Source: Neolewinella marina (GTDB lineage Bacteria > Bacteroidota > Bacteroidia > Chitinophagales > Saprospiraceae). Taken from it: a stretch of DNA of 64,000 bases. The translations under genes and the position numbers were made by a program. Shown piece by piece: positions 51,989 to 60,618 of this stretch. The stretch's first letter is position 1, and each line of letters starts with the position of its first letter. Under the pieces are notes generated by a model. That model was not told the origin of the DNA. It made no database searches and was given only the letters and a program-made list of their open reading frames with translations. Where the stretch lies: NCBI RefSeq assembly GCF_002631205.1, contig NZ_PDLO01000001.1, forward strand, positions 496,001 through 560,000, in the 5' to 3' direction.

Positions 51989-54900
51989 CTATTCATTTCC
52001 CTGCAGGCTCTGGACGTACTGCGTCGGGGTCATATCAAACTCCTTCTTGAAGGTACGGCTGAACGAGTTCGGCAAATCGAAGCCCACCCGGTAGGCTACT
52101 TCGGCCACGGTCAGGCTCTCCTGGGCCAGCAATTCCTTGGCCTTTTTCATGCGGAAGGACTTCAGCAGGTCGATGGGCTTCTTGCCGGTCAGCTGCTTCA
52201 CCTTGCGGATGAAGTGCATATGGCTCAGGTGCATCGCCTCACACATGGCCCGCACGTTGAAGTCGGAATCGGCCACGTGCTCGTGCAGCAGTCCGGTGAG
52301 CCGCTGAAGGAATTCCTCGTCGGGTGAGGCCACCACCTCCGTTTCCGGGGTGAGGCGGAAGTCGAGGTTGAACTTCTCCCGCAACCGCCGCCGCTGATCG
52401 AGGAGGTTTTCTATCCTGAGCAGCAGCAGCTCCGGGTTGAAGGGTTTGGTGATGTAGTCGTCCGCCCCCTTCGCGTAGCCGGACGCCTTGTTCTCATCCA
52501 GCACCTTGGCCGTGAGCAGGATGACCGGCAGGTGGCTGGTAGCCAGGTTCTCCTTCAGCCGGTGGCAAAGGGTGATGCCGTCCATCTCGCCCATCATCAC
52601 GTCGCTCAGGACCAGGTCGAAGGATAGCTCCTGCGCGAGCCGCAAGCCCTCCCGGCCGCTCGTGGCCGTCACTACCATGTATTTGCTCCCCAGCAGCTGG
52701 GCCAGGAACTGGAGCATGTCCGGGTTGTCCTCCACCACCAACACCCGCTCGGCTTCACCGGCTGGAGCAAACTCTTTCTCCACCGTGTCCTGGTAGCCAT
52801 TCAGCAGCAGGGTGGCTTCCTGCCGGGTGGTACGGAAGGCCTCCTGCTGGTGATCTGACGGATTAATCTCCGATTCCCGCCCAACCACGAAGGGCAGGTA
52901 GACCGTGAAGGTGGCCCCGCTCCCCGGCGTGCTCTCCACCCGAATGTCCCCCTGCATCAGGTAGATCAGGTCCTTGATGTAGCTGAGCCCGATGCCCGTC
53001 CCCCCTTCCGTGGAGGTTTCGCTGGGCGAGGTGTAGTACTTGTCGAAGATGAGGGCAATCTTCTCCGGACTGATGCCGCTGCCGGTGTCCTTGACTTCCA
53101 GGCGGATATACTCCGGGTAGAATCCGTTGAGGCCCGCCGCTTCGGCGGAGACGGTGGACAGGTCAACGGTAATACTGCCTCCGCGGGGGGTGTGCCGGAA
53201 AGCGTTCGACAACAGGTTGGCCAGTACCTTTTCCACCTTGTCGAGGTCCAGCGCCACCACCGCCTCCTCTTCCGGTCCGGTAAAGGCCAGGTAGATCTCC
53301 CGCTCAAGGGCAAGATCCTCAAAAAGGGAGGTGATACCTGTCAGGTACTCCCGCAGCCGAACGTCGCTGAGCTTGATCTCCAGGGCACTCTGCTCGATGC
53401 GGCGGATCTCGAGGAGCTGATCGATGAGTTTGAGCAGCCGCCGGGCGTTGCGCTGCACTATGCCCTGCAATTGCTGCCGTCGCGACGGCGGGAGCTTCTC
53501 CCGTTCCTCGACCAGCTGATCGATGGGACCAAGGATCAGGGTGAGGGGGGTGCGCAGTTCGTGGGAGATGTTGGTGAAGAAGCCCAGCTTGGCCCGAGAG
53601 AGGTTTTCCAGCTGCACCAGCATGCCCTCCAGTTTGTCGCGCTGCTGCCTGATCTCCTTGTGGCGGTCCTGCAGGGTTGCGTTGACGATTTCCAGCTTCG
53701 CATTCTTGGCGTGGACCCGGTATTCGTAGAATCCGAAAATGGAGAGAAAGAGGAGAATGAGGCCGATGAACCACCCCTGCTTCCAGATGGGAGGCAGCAC
53801 CTCGAAGGTGACCACCGCGGGGGTGGGATCGACGTTGAAATCGAGGTCACGGGCCCTGACTTCCAGCCGGTGGGGGCCGTCGCCCAGGTGGGTGAAGGAG
53901 TATTCCTCCGCCGGAGAGTAAGGCTGCCACGGCCCGTCGTCCACCCGGTAGGAGTACACCAGGTGCTCGGTCCGGGTCTTGCCGAAGTAGTCCTTGCCCG
54001 TCCAGGAGATGATGCCGTTGCCATCGGCCGGCACCCGTTCGGTAAAGAAGGAGATGGTGGTTTCCGGCGGAGTCCGGGAAGGTCCGTAGCGGGTAGAGAA
54101 GAACTCGTACTGGTCGCGTTCCGGCGGGGCGCCAGCCAGGGCCTGCCGCTTCCAGCTGCGGGAGACGTGGTCTATCCAGAGAAATTCCGGGGTATGGTGG
54201 AGGGTTCCCCCTTCAAAATCCAGGTTCAGCTGCTCGGGAAAGATGTTCTGCGTCCAGGAGGTGCCGTCGAAGGCGCAGGTGCCGTTTTCCGTCGCCACGA
54301 TAAGTACGGAATCCGACAGGGCATCAATACTGAGGATGGTGTTACCCATCAGCCCATCGGCGGTGGTGTAGTTGGTCCAGGCGCCATCCTGGTAGATGAA
54401 CAGCCCGTAGTACCGCGACCCCACCAACAGCCGGCCGGGGGCGGTGTGCAGGCAGTTGACGTACTCCTGTAGTCTTTCGTCTTCGGCGGTTTGCCACCGG
54501 GTACCATCGTAGAAGAGCAACCGACTGCCCCCGATCCAGATGCGCCCGTCGGGCGACTCGCCGATGCCGTAGGCGTTGGCCTGCTGTAGTCCGTTCTCGC
54601 CGTACACGTGGCGCACCCATTCCAGGTCTTCGCCGGTTGGATCGGGCAGTTCCAGCAAGCCGCTCGTAAATCCGTCCTCCGCCCGGGCGTCCACGCTGCC
54701 GCCGAACCACAGGGTGCCGTCGCTGGCCTCAAATACGGCCCGGTAGTCGATGCCCCACGACAGCGTAGGGTGCAGGTGGCGTTCCCACTTTCCACCCCGC
54801 CAGACCGCGGTAGCCGCCCGCCCCCGATGAGAACCCGCTGCCCAGATCTGGCCGCGGGAAGTACGCAGCAGGCGAACGGGCGCGTCCATGAGTCCGTCCG

Positions 54901-56197
54901 CGGTACTGTGGGCCGTCCAGTTGGTGCCCGATCGCTGTACCACGCGGTTATCGTAGGAAATGAACCATTCCTCTTCGTCCCCGTCGGCGAATTGAAAGCT
55001 GAGTCCGTCGTACGTGAGCCAGCGGTCGAAGGATAAGTCGAGTAGCAGCAACTTAGACTTGTAACCAGCCAGCCAGAGCTGGTCGCTGCCGCTCTGCTGC
55101 AGGATCACCCGGTTGGCGGGGATGGGGTATTGTGGCGATTTGTACATCGCCCACTGCCCGTCCGGGAAGTAGGCCATCAGCTTGGCGATGGTGCTGATCC
55201 AGATGATCCCGTTTTCCGATTGCACGATGTCGGTCATGTACTCATCTCCACCGAACCGGCGGTTCAGGTAAATGGTCTCCCACTCCTGGCCGTCGTAGAC
55301 CAGGATACCGCGGTCCGAACTGGAATTGATGACCCAGATGCGGCCGTCCGCAGCCTCCAGCAGCCGCTGGTCCTCACCGAGGTGGAGGTCATCGCCACTG
55401 GTGATGACGGCGTACTTCCGGAAGCCGCTCCGCGTCACATCCGACCAGCGAAAGCGCAGCAGGGTGCCGTTTTCCATATCGGTGGACAGGGCAAACCACA
55501 CGTCACCGTTGCGGTCCTCCAGCACGTCGGAAGCTTCCCGGAAGTTCTGCTCGGCGTTCAGGGCTTCCACCGGCAAGGGTACCGTTTGCGCAAAGGGGAA
55601 GGCGGTGCGCAGGGCCCGCATCTTCTCAGTGGCGGTATAGAAAACGAGGGTGCCATCGGTACGCAGGTGGACGAATCCCCGGTTGGAACCGGCCATGACG
55701 CTACCGTCCCGAAGTTGCTGAAGGGAAGTAAAGGTGAAGGGCAGGTTCTTAGGCGCCGTCAACGGCCGGGTCCACTCCCCCTCCGCGTAGCGGTAAATAC
55801 CCCACTGGGAGGTGGCGAAAATCACCCCGTCGCGGGTGGCCATGATCTGCTCCACGGCCTCCCCCTGCGGACTGCCGGTCCCCTGGTGGGGCAACCACGA
55901 ATACCCGTCGTATTCGAGTACGCCGTCGCTGACCCCGACGAAGACCCGGCGGTCGGGAGTTTCCACCAGACAGCGGATGCCCGTACCGTCGACTTCGGGG
56001 AATTGCCGCCAGCGCCAGGGCTCGGACAGGGGGTTGACCACCTCCGGGGTATAGGGCTCCGTGGCGGTCAGGGCCGGTGCCCCCCCGACGATGAGTACGA
56101 TCGCCAGCAACCACCCCAGTCTGTATTCCCCCGCTCCCCGCCACCGGGAAGCAGACAGGTCCGACGGTACCAGATGAAAAAGCGGGGGTGTGAGCAT
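51989..56197 (-). CDS. Hybrid two-component system regulator (HTCS) of the pectin locus
   Basis: A single-protein sensor, kinase and transcription factor, 1402 residues, inner membrane. Order: signal/anchor (about 25-45), two-component propeller repeats (about 60-740, many G-x-x-W/D-G-x-x-W motifs), Y_Y_Y domain (about 740-800), a membrane span (about 807-825, GWFIGLILLFLSIFGFYEY), HisKA with phospho-His 879 (NISHELRTPLTLILGP) and HATPase (NLLSNAFRHTPRGG; GTGIGLSYI). Then come a receiver with phospho-Asp 1199 (LVLSDVMMGEMDG) and an AraC-type HTH (about 1300-1400, VAEVAYRVGFDLPNSFSRTF). It senses a pectic oligomer in the periplasm and would activate the surrounding operons. It converges on PL10. 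Confidence 0.96.
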   Translation of the reverse strand: MLTPPLFHLVPSDLSASRWRGAGEYRLGWLLAIVLIVGGAPALTATEPYTPEVVNPLSEPWRWRQFPEVDGTGIRCLVETPDRRVFVGVSDGVLEYDGYSWLPHQGTGSPQGEAVEQIMATRDGVIFATSQWGIYRYAEGEWTRPLTAPKNLPFTFTSLQQLRDGSVMAGSNRGFVHLRTDGTLVFYTATEKMRALRTAFPFAQTVPLPVEALNAEQNFREASDVLEDRNGDVWFALSTDMENGTLLRFRWSDVTRSGFRKYAVITSGDDLHLGEDQRLLEAADGRIWVINSSSDRGILVYDGQEWETIYLNRRFGGDEYMTDIVQSENGIIWISTIAKLMAYFPDGQWAMYKSPQYPIPANRVILQQSGSDQLWLAGYKSKLLLLDLSFDRWLTYDGLSFQFADGDEEEWFISYDNRVVQRSGTNWTAHSTADGLMDAPVRLLRTSRGQIWAAGSHRGRAATAVWRGGKWERHLHPTLSWGIDYRAVFEASDGTLWFGGSVDARAEDGFTSGLLELPDPTGEDLEWVRHVYGENGLQQANAYGIGESPDGRIWIGGSRLLFYDGTRWQTAEDERLQEYVNCLHTAPGRLLVGSRYYGLFIYQDGAWTNYTTADGLMGNTILSIDALSDSVLIVATENGTCAFDGTSWTQNIFPEQLNLDFEGGTLHHTPEFLWIDHVSRSWKRQALAGAPPERDQYEFFSTRYGPSRTPPETTISFFTERVPADGNGIISWTGKDYFGKTRTEHLVYSYRVDDGPWQPYSPAEEYSFTHLGDGPHRLEVRARDLDFNVDPTPAVVTFEVLPPIWKQGWFIGLILLFLSIFGFYEYRVHAKNAKLEIVNATLQDRHKEIRQQRDKLEGMLVQLENLSRAKLGFFTNISHELRTPLTLILGPIDQLVEEREKLPPSRRQQLQGIVQRNARRLLKLIDQLLEIRRIEQSALEIKLSDVRLREYLTGITSLFEDLALEREIYLAFTGPEEEAVVALDLDKVEKVLANLLSNAFRHTPRGGSITVDLSTVSAEAAGLNGFYPEYIRLEVKDTGSGISPEKIALIFDKYYTSPSETSTEGGTGIGLSYIKDLIYLMQGDIRVESTPGSGATFTVYLPFVVGRESEINPSDHQQEAFRTTRQEATLLLNGYQDTVEKEFAPAGEAERVLVVEDNPDMLQFLAQLLGSKYMVVTATSGREGLRLAQELSFDLVLSDVMMGEMDGITLCHRLKENLATSHLPVILLTAKVLDENKASGYAKGADDYITKPFNPELLLLRIENLLDQRRRLREKFNLDFRLTPETEVVASPDEEFLQRLTGLLHEHVADSDFNVRAMCEAMHLSHMHFIRKVKQLTGKKPIDLLKSFRMKKAKELLAQESLTVAEVAYRVGFDLPNSFSRTFKKEFDMTPTQYVQSLQGNE

Positions 56198-56243
56198 GAT
56201 CGATCGAAACGGAAGGAAAATCAGCGCCGCCTGGGCGACCAGG

Positions 56244-57752
56244 CTACAGGTCGGTGCGCAGCACGCCGTAGAGGCTCTCCACCCCGCGGAAGTAGTTGCT
56301 CAACCGGATGTTTTCGTTGGGGCTGTGCTGGTTGTTGTCGGGGTTGACGAGGGGCAACACCACGGCCGGCACGTCCAGGGTATTCACGAAAGGGGCAATG
56401 GGTACCGATCCGCCCATGGTACGGATGAGCACGGGGGGCGTACCGAAGGTATCCTCCAGGGCGCGGCGTAGCCACCGGCCGGTGGGGCCGTCCAGGTCGG
56501 TGCGGAAAGCGCCGTAGCTGGTTTGGCCCTGCATACGGGCGAGGCGGGGGTAGGCCAGCCGCTCTTCGTCGGTGGGCTCCCGGTCGGCGGGAATCAGGTG
56601 GAAGCCCTGGTTCTCCAGGTGAACGCGCACCAGCTCCAGCAGCCGGTCGCCGTCGCTTTCCTTCACCAGCCGCAAGTCCAGCTCGGCTATGGCGGATGCG
56701 GGGATGATGGTGCGGGCCTTGTCGCCTACCCAACCGCTGGCCATGCCGCGGATGTTGAGGCTGGGGTACTGCAGGGCTTCCTGCAGGTTCTTCCCTACCC
56801 CATCGGGTTCACTGAAGCCGATCTTCTCGCGGATCTCGGCGGGATCATCGGGTACGGTGGCCATCATTTCGCGGGTAGCCGCATCCAGCTCGATCCCGTC
56901 GTAGAATCCGGGGATGGTCACCCGGCCCCGCTGGTCCTTCATCGTTGCCAGCAGCTGGGCCAGCCGCAGGGCGGGGTTCGGGGCGTAGTTGCCGTAGTGA
57001 CCGCTGTGCTGCGGGAGTTTGGGACCGTAGACGGTAATCTCGGCCGTAGCAATACCGCGGGCTCCCCCCACCAGGGTGGGTTGGTTGACCAGGTGCACCG
57101 GCCCGTCCAGGATCACGAGGTGATCGGCGGCCAGGGCCTGCCGGTGGGTTTCCACGGCACCGGGCAGGTCGGGGCTGCTCGTTTCCTCCATGGGGTCGAT
57201 GACGAATTTGACGGTGTAGCCCGGCCGTTCGCCGCGGGCCATCAGCTCGTCCCAGGCCACCAGAAACATCATGATGGGCGCCTTGGCGTCGCTGCTGGAG
57301 CGGGCAAACAGCCGCACGTCGCTGGTATCCGGGCGGGCGGGAAGCGCGGCCTTTTCGTACCTCACGCTACCGTCGGCGTCGAAACGCGTACGGCCGTAGG
57401 TGGGCGTGTAGGGCGGGGCCAGCACCCAGCGGGAGGAGTCCACCGATTGCCCGTCCACGTGGCCGTAGAAGAGTACTGTTTCCGCCGCCGCGGATTCCGC
57501 CGGGAAGGTGGCCAGGAAGAGGTCGATACCGGCATTGGGCAGGCGTTGGGTGGCAAAACCACGACGGCTGAATTCCCGTTCCAGCCACTGCAGGTTACCT
57601 TCCAGCTGCCCCTCGATGCGGGCATCGTTGGGGATGGCCAAAAATGCCTCGTAGTCCGGCAAACTGGCCAGCGTACGTTCGTACAGTCCGTCCTGGGCGG
57701 GGACGCGGGTGCAGAGCCAGCATAAAAGCAGCAAGGTCAGGGGGTAGCGCAT
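56244..57752 (-). CDS. Secreted M20-family metallopeptidase (dipeptidase-like)
   Basis: 502 residues with a signal peptide (MRYPLTLLLLCWLCTRVPAQ). Di-zinc ligands: FYGHVDGQSVD, the Asp in RSSSDAKAP, catalytic Glu in DPMEETSSPDLP, Asp in VILDGP and the C-terminal His in NNQHSPNENI. The central dimerisation domain (about 225-400) is present. Related to M20 dipeptidases acting outside the cytoplasm. Its link to pectin is unclear. The bases for CTRVPA in its signal peptide are an exact copy of the dispersed 17-mer. It lies 46 bases upstream of the HTCS start and could be co-transcribed with it. Confidence 0.9.
   Translation of the reverse strand: MRYPLTLLLLCWLCTRVPAQDGLYERTLASLPDYEAFLAIPNDARIEGQLEGNLQWLEREFSRRGFATQRLPNAGIDLFLATFPAESAAAETVLFYGHVDGQSVDSSRWVLAPPYTPTYGRTRFDADGSVRYEKAALPARPDTSDVRLFARSSSDAKAPIMMFLVAWDELMARGERPGYTVKFVIDPMEETSSPDLPGAVETHRQALAADHLVILDGPVHLVNQPTLVGGARGIATAEITVYGPKLPQHSGHYGNYAPNPALRLAQLLATMKDQRGRVTIPGFYDGIELDAATREMMATVPDDPAEIREKIGFSEPDGVGKNLQEALQYPSLNIRGMASGWVGDKARTIIPASAIAELDLRLVKESDGDRLLELVRVHLENQGFHLIPADREPTDEERLAYPRLARMQGQTSYGAFRTDLDGPTGRWLRRALEDTFGTPPVLIRTMGGSVPIAPFVNTLDVPAVVLPLVNPDNNQHSPNENIRLSNYFRGVESLYGVLRTDL
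57696..57712 (-). repeat. Dispersed 17-mer GCACCCGCGTCCCCGCC inside the M20 gene
   Basis: Exact copy on the minus strand, coding for part of the signal peptide (C-T-R-V-P-A). The other two exact copies are intergenic. Confidence 0.6.
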
Positions 57753-57815
57753 AGATCGGATTTGGAAGGGGTAGAACTTGGAGTCCGTAAGATAGACAAG
57801 ACTACCGTTCCCCGA

Positions 57816-59174
57816 TCAGTGCGTCATCCGGTAGGCCTGGGTGGTCACGAAATATTTCGTGAGCATGTTCTTACGCTCCCATTCCGGAATTTCTCCGGCG
57901 GCGAGATATTTCAGGAACTGCTCAGTTACCTGCCCGAAGTGGTCCTCATGACTGGTGCGCAGGGCATCCGGCACGGTGATCTCGTACCCCTCCTCCACGG
58001 CGCGGAAGCCCACGCCGGGGAACTGTTCCTGCAGGGAAGCGCTCGCCGCCTCCAGGGTTTCGGCCGGGAGGTCAGCCTTGGGCTCCAGGTACAGGGTGGG
58101 CCGGTAATTCTGGGGCGCGTCCTGGCGAATGACCAGGTCGGCCTTGCTGCCCCGCATCACCGAGTAGTGGGTATCGGCCGCCCCGGGGGGTGCCTCGTAG
58201 TTCCAGATGACGGACGCCCGGCCGTGTACGCCGCGCACCGTGAAGTCAATCGCTCCGTTGGCGTAGACCTCCAGTTTGCCCCCGCTGACGGCGGGCTGCA
58301 GGTAATCCGGGAACGACTCCTGCCCCGTGACGTGGGCAAACTCCTCCGGGGTAAGCGTGGTAGCCCAGCGGCGGGCGTCCACGACTTTCACTTCGGTGGT
58401 ATCAATGGGCTGATCGGGGAAGGTCTCCCAGAGGATAAGGTCGACCAGGTGGGTGGCCACGTCAACCATCCCCTCTCCCTGCTGCCGCACGTCAAAGAAC
58501 CACGCCGGCCGGATGAGGGGCTGACCGGAAACCAGCTTGCTGAAGTGGTGTACGCTTTCCTTCGAAATGGCCGGCTCCTCCACGCTGCCCTTTAGCAGCT
58601 CGCCGAACACCTCCTCCCGTCGGGAAAGGGCGCGCTGGAGCATGGTGGTGATCTCGAACCGCTCCGTCATGATGTCGTAGAGGAGCAGTCCCTTATCATC
58701 CGCTTCCATCAGGGCGGATTCCAGCGTTTCGTATTCCGCGGGGTCGATCACCATGGGCTTGTCGGCCAGTACATTCAGGCCGGCGTCGATGGCCGCCTGG
58801 ATGTATTCCGTTTTTCGGGCGTTGTTGCCCGACAGCACCACGACGTTACCCGCTCGATCGGCAATCATCCGCTCGAAGAAGTCGGAACCGGTGTACACCT
58901 CCTGCTGCCAGGCCGTGGGAGGGTCGCCCGCATTGTAGCGTTCGATCCGTGCCAGGTGCTGTTGCAGGTCGTCGCCTGCCGGGGCGTATACGTGCACGGT
59001 GGAGTCGACCTGGGGGTACATCTTCTTCTGCACCAGGGCGGCGTGGAAATGACCGGGATCGAGGGTGATCAGTCGGACCTTAGCGGGATCGGTATCGGGC
59101 ATCGGATCGGAGGAAGTGGATACACAGCCCGCCAACAGCAGGAATGCCAGGCCGGCAACACAGGATTTCAACAC
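57816..59174 (-). CDS. Gfo/Idh/MocA-type oxidoreductase with Oxidoreduct_C-like domain, lipoprotein
   Basis: 452 residues from GTG 59174 (an adjacent TTG at 59171 is possible). Lipobox LLLAGC with Cys17. An N-terminal dinucleotide-type fold begins VRLITLDPGHFHAALVQKK without the classical G-x-G-x-x-G. The expected catalytic-Lys motif reads LADKPMVIDP. The C-terminal half (about 200-440) matches the putative-oxidoreductase C-terminal family (PAWFFDVRQQGEGMVDVATH; LVDLILWE). Whether the exported enzyme binds NAD is uncertain. It lies 25 bases after the next oxidoreductase gene and probably works on the same sugar. Confidence 0.82.
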   Translation of the reverse strand: MLKSCVAGLAFLLLAGCVSTSSDPMPDTDPAKVRLITLDPGHFHAALVQKKMYPQVDSTVHVYAPAGDDLQQHLARIERYNAGDPPTAWQQEVYTGSDFFERMIADRAGNVVVLSGNNARKTEYIQAAIDAGLNVLADKPMVIDPAEYETLESALMEADDKGLLLYDIMTERFEITTMLQRALSRREEVFGELLKGSVEEPAISKESVHHFSKLVSGQPLIRPAWFFDVRQQGEGMVDVATHLVDLILWETFPDQPIDTTEVKVVDARRWATTLTPEEFAHVTGQESFPDYLQPAVSGGKLEVYANGAIDFTVRGVHGRASVIWNYEAPPGAADTHYSVMRGSKADLVIRQDAPQNYRPTLYLEPKADLPAETLEAASASLQEQFPGVGFRAVEEGYEITVPDALRTSHEDHFGQVTEQFLKYLAAGEIPEWERKNMLTKYFVTTQAYRMTH

Positions 59175-59199
59175 GGTGGATCGGGGGTTTGGGCTTCGA

Positions 59200-60588
59200 C
59201 TAGCGGGCAAGGGCGGGGATGTTTTCGTAACCGTAGGGCCACCGTTGGGAGCGGCTCAGCATACGGTTGGCCTCGTCGTTGTTCTTAAAGCGTTCCTGGA
59301 CGGGGTCCCAGTGCAGTTTGCCGGGCACCTTCATGGCAATGTGGGAGATGAGGCAGGCCGAGCAGGACCGGTGGGCTACCTCGGCCGGGGAGACGGTCAG
59401 GGCCCGCGACTTCATGCAGTCCAGCCAGTTGCCGTGTTGCTCGTGGCTGTCATAGAGGCGGAGGTCGTCCGGCCCGATCGTCAGCTGCGCCTTGTCGGTG
59501 AGGGTGGTCTTGAAGGCCTCGCTGTTGCCGAAGGTGGGGTCGCTGGCCGTCACCCCGACGCTGCCGCGGGAAACGAAGATCGACCCGTCGGTACCGTGGA
59601 AGTGAACGCCGTTGGGGAGTTCACCGTCGATGACCATGGTGACACCGTTGGCGTATTTGGCCTCCACGTGGTAGGGGCCGTGGACGTTCCAGAGGCCTTT
59701 CTCCGGGAACTGGGCGGTAGCCTCCACCTCGATTGGTCCGGTGAACTCGGTCCCCATGCCCCAATGGGCGATGTCCACGTGGTGGACGCCCCAGCCGGTG
59801 ATCATCCCGGCGCCGAATTGCTCGCAGCGCAGCCAGCCGGGACGGGAGAAATCATTCTGGGGGTGCACCCGGTCTACGGTGTACGGGACGTAGGGAGTGG
59901 AGCCCAGCCACATCTCGTAATTGAGGTTGGCGGGGATGGGCATTTCCACCATCTCGCCGCCGGAAGGGTCGCTGGGCAGGCCGATATCCACGCGGGTGAG
60001 TTTGCCGATCCGGCCATTGCGGACCAGTTCGCAGGCGCGGCGGAACTGGGGCCAGGGGTCGTTCGACCGCTGCTGGCTTCCCAACTGAAAGACCACGCCG
60101 GTGCGGTGCACGATGTCGCTCATCATGCGCCCTTCCTCCACGGTCAGCGAAGTGGGTTTCTGCAGGTAAATATCCTTCCCGGCCAGGGCGGCCTCGATGG
60201 CGGGTTGGGCGTGCCAGTGGTCGGGGGTGCTGATGAGCACGCCGTCAATTTCCGGGTTGGCCAGCAGCTCCCGGTAGTCGTCGTACATCTTCACGTCCAC
60301 GTAATTGTCGCTGCCGCGCTCCTTGCGGTACCAGTCCTCTACGAACTGCTTGCCCTGTTCCTTGCGCTTGCTGTCGACGTCACAGACGGCAATCACCCGC
60401 GCGCTGTCGTGTCGCATGGTTTCCGGCAGGTCGTGGCCCCGGGCGATGCGGCCGCAGCCGATCTGGGCAATCTGCAGTTTGTTGCTCGGGGCATTCTTGC
60501 CCAGCACCGAGGCCGGCACGATGGTGGGAACGCAAAGGGTAGCGGCCACGGTGGCCATTGATTTCTTGAGGTAAGACCTGCGGTTCAT
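59200..60588 (-). CDS. Gfo/Idh/MocA-family oxidoreductase with twin-arginine signal
   Basis: 462 residues. The N terminus MNRRSYLKKSMATVAATLCV is a Tat-type signal (RR at 3-4), implying export already folded with its nucleotide. Rossmann motif QIGCGRIARG (G44, G46), then AVCDVDSKR and LISTPDHWHAQPAIEA. The catalytic Lys is in the variant YLQKPTSLTVEE (QKP in place of EKP). GWGVHHVDIAHWGMG supplies the His. Such exported enzymes act on sugars or sugar derivatives, for example oxidising glycosides to keto-sugars, but the substrate is not known. It sits 30 bases after the DUF6807-ThuA gene. Confidence 0.9.
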   Translation of the reverse strand: MNRRSYLKKSMATVAATLCVPTIVPASVLGKNAPSNKLQIAQIGCGRIARGHDLPETMRHDSARVIAVCDVDSKRKEQGKQFVEDWYRKERGSDNYVDVKMYDDYRELLANPEIDGVLISTPDHWHAQPAIEAALAGKDIYLQKPTSLTVEEGRMMSDIVHRTGVVFQLGSQQRSNDPWPQFRRACELVRNGRIGKLTRVDIGLPSDPSGGEMVEMPIPANLNYEMWLGSTPYVPYTVDRVHPQNDFSRPGWLRCEQFGAGMITGWGVHHVDIAHWGMGTEFTGPIEVEATAQFPEKGLWNVHGPYHVEAKYANGVTMVIDGELPNGVHFHGTDGSIFVSRGSVGVTASDPTFGNSEAFKTTLTDKAQLTIGPDDLRLYDSHEQHGNWLDCMKSRALTVSPAEVAHRSCSACLISHIAMKVPGKLHWDPVQERFKNNDEANRMLSRSQRWPYGYENIPALAR

Positions 60589-60618
60589 GATTGACTAGCT
60601 TAGGAAGTAAAGGGAAAG

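Noticed and set aside
59065-60561. Plus-strand open frame of 498 codons opposite the Gfo/Idh gene
   Set aside because: Shadow frame. The minus strand carries a Tat signal and Rossmann motif in this interval.
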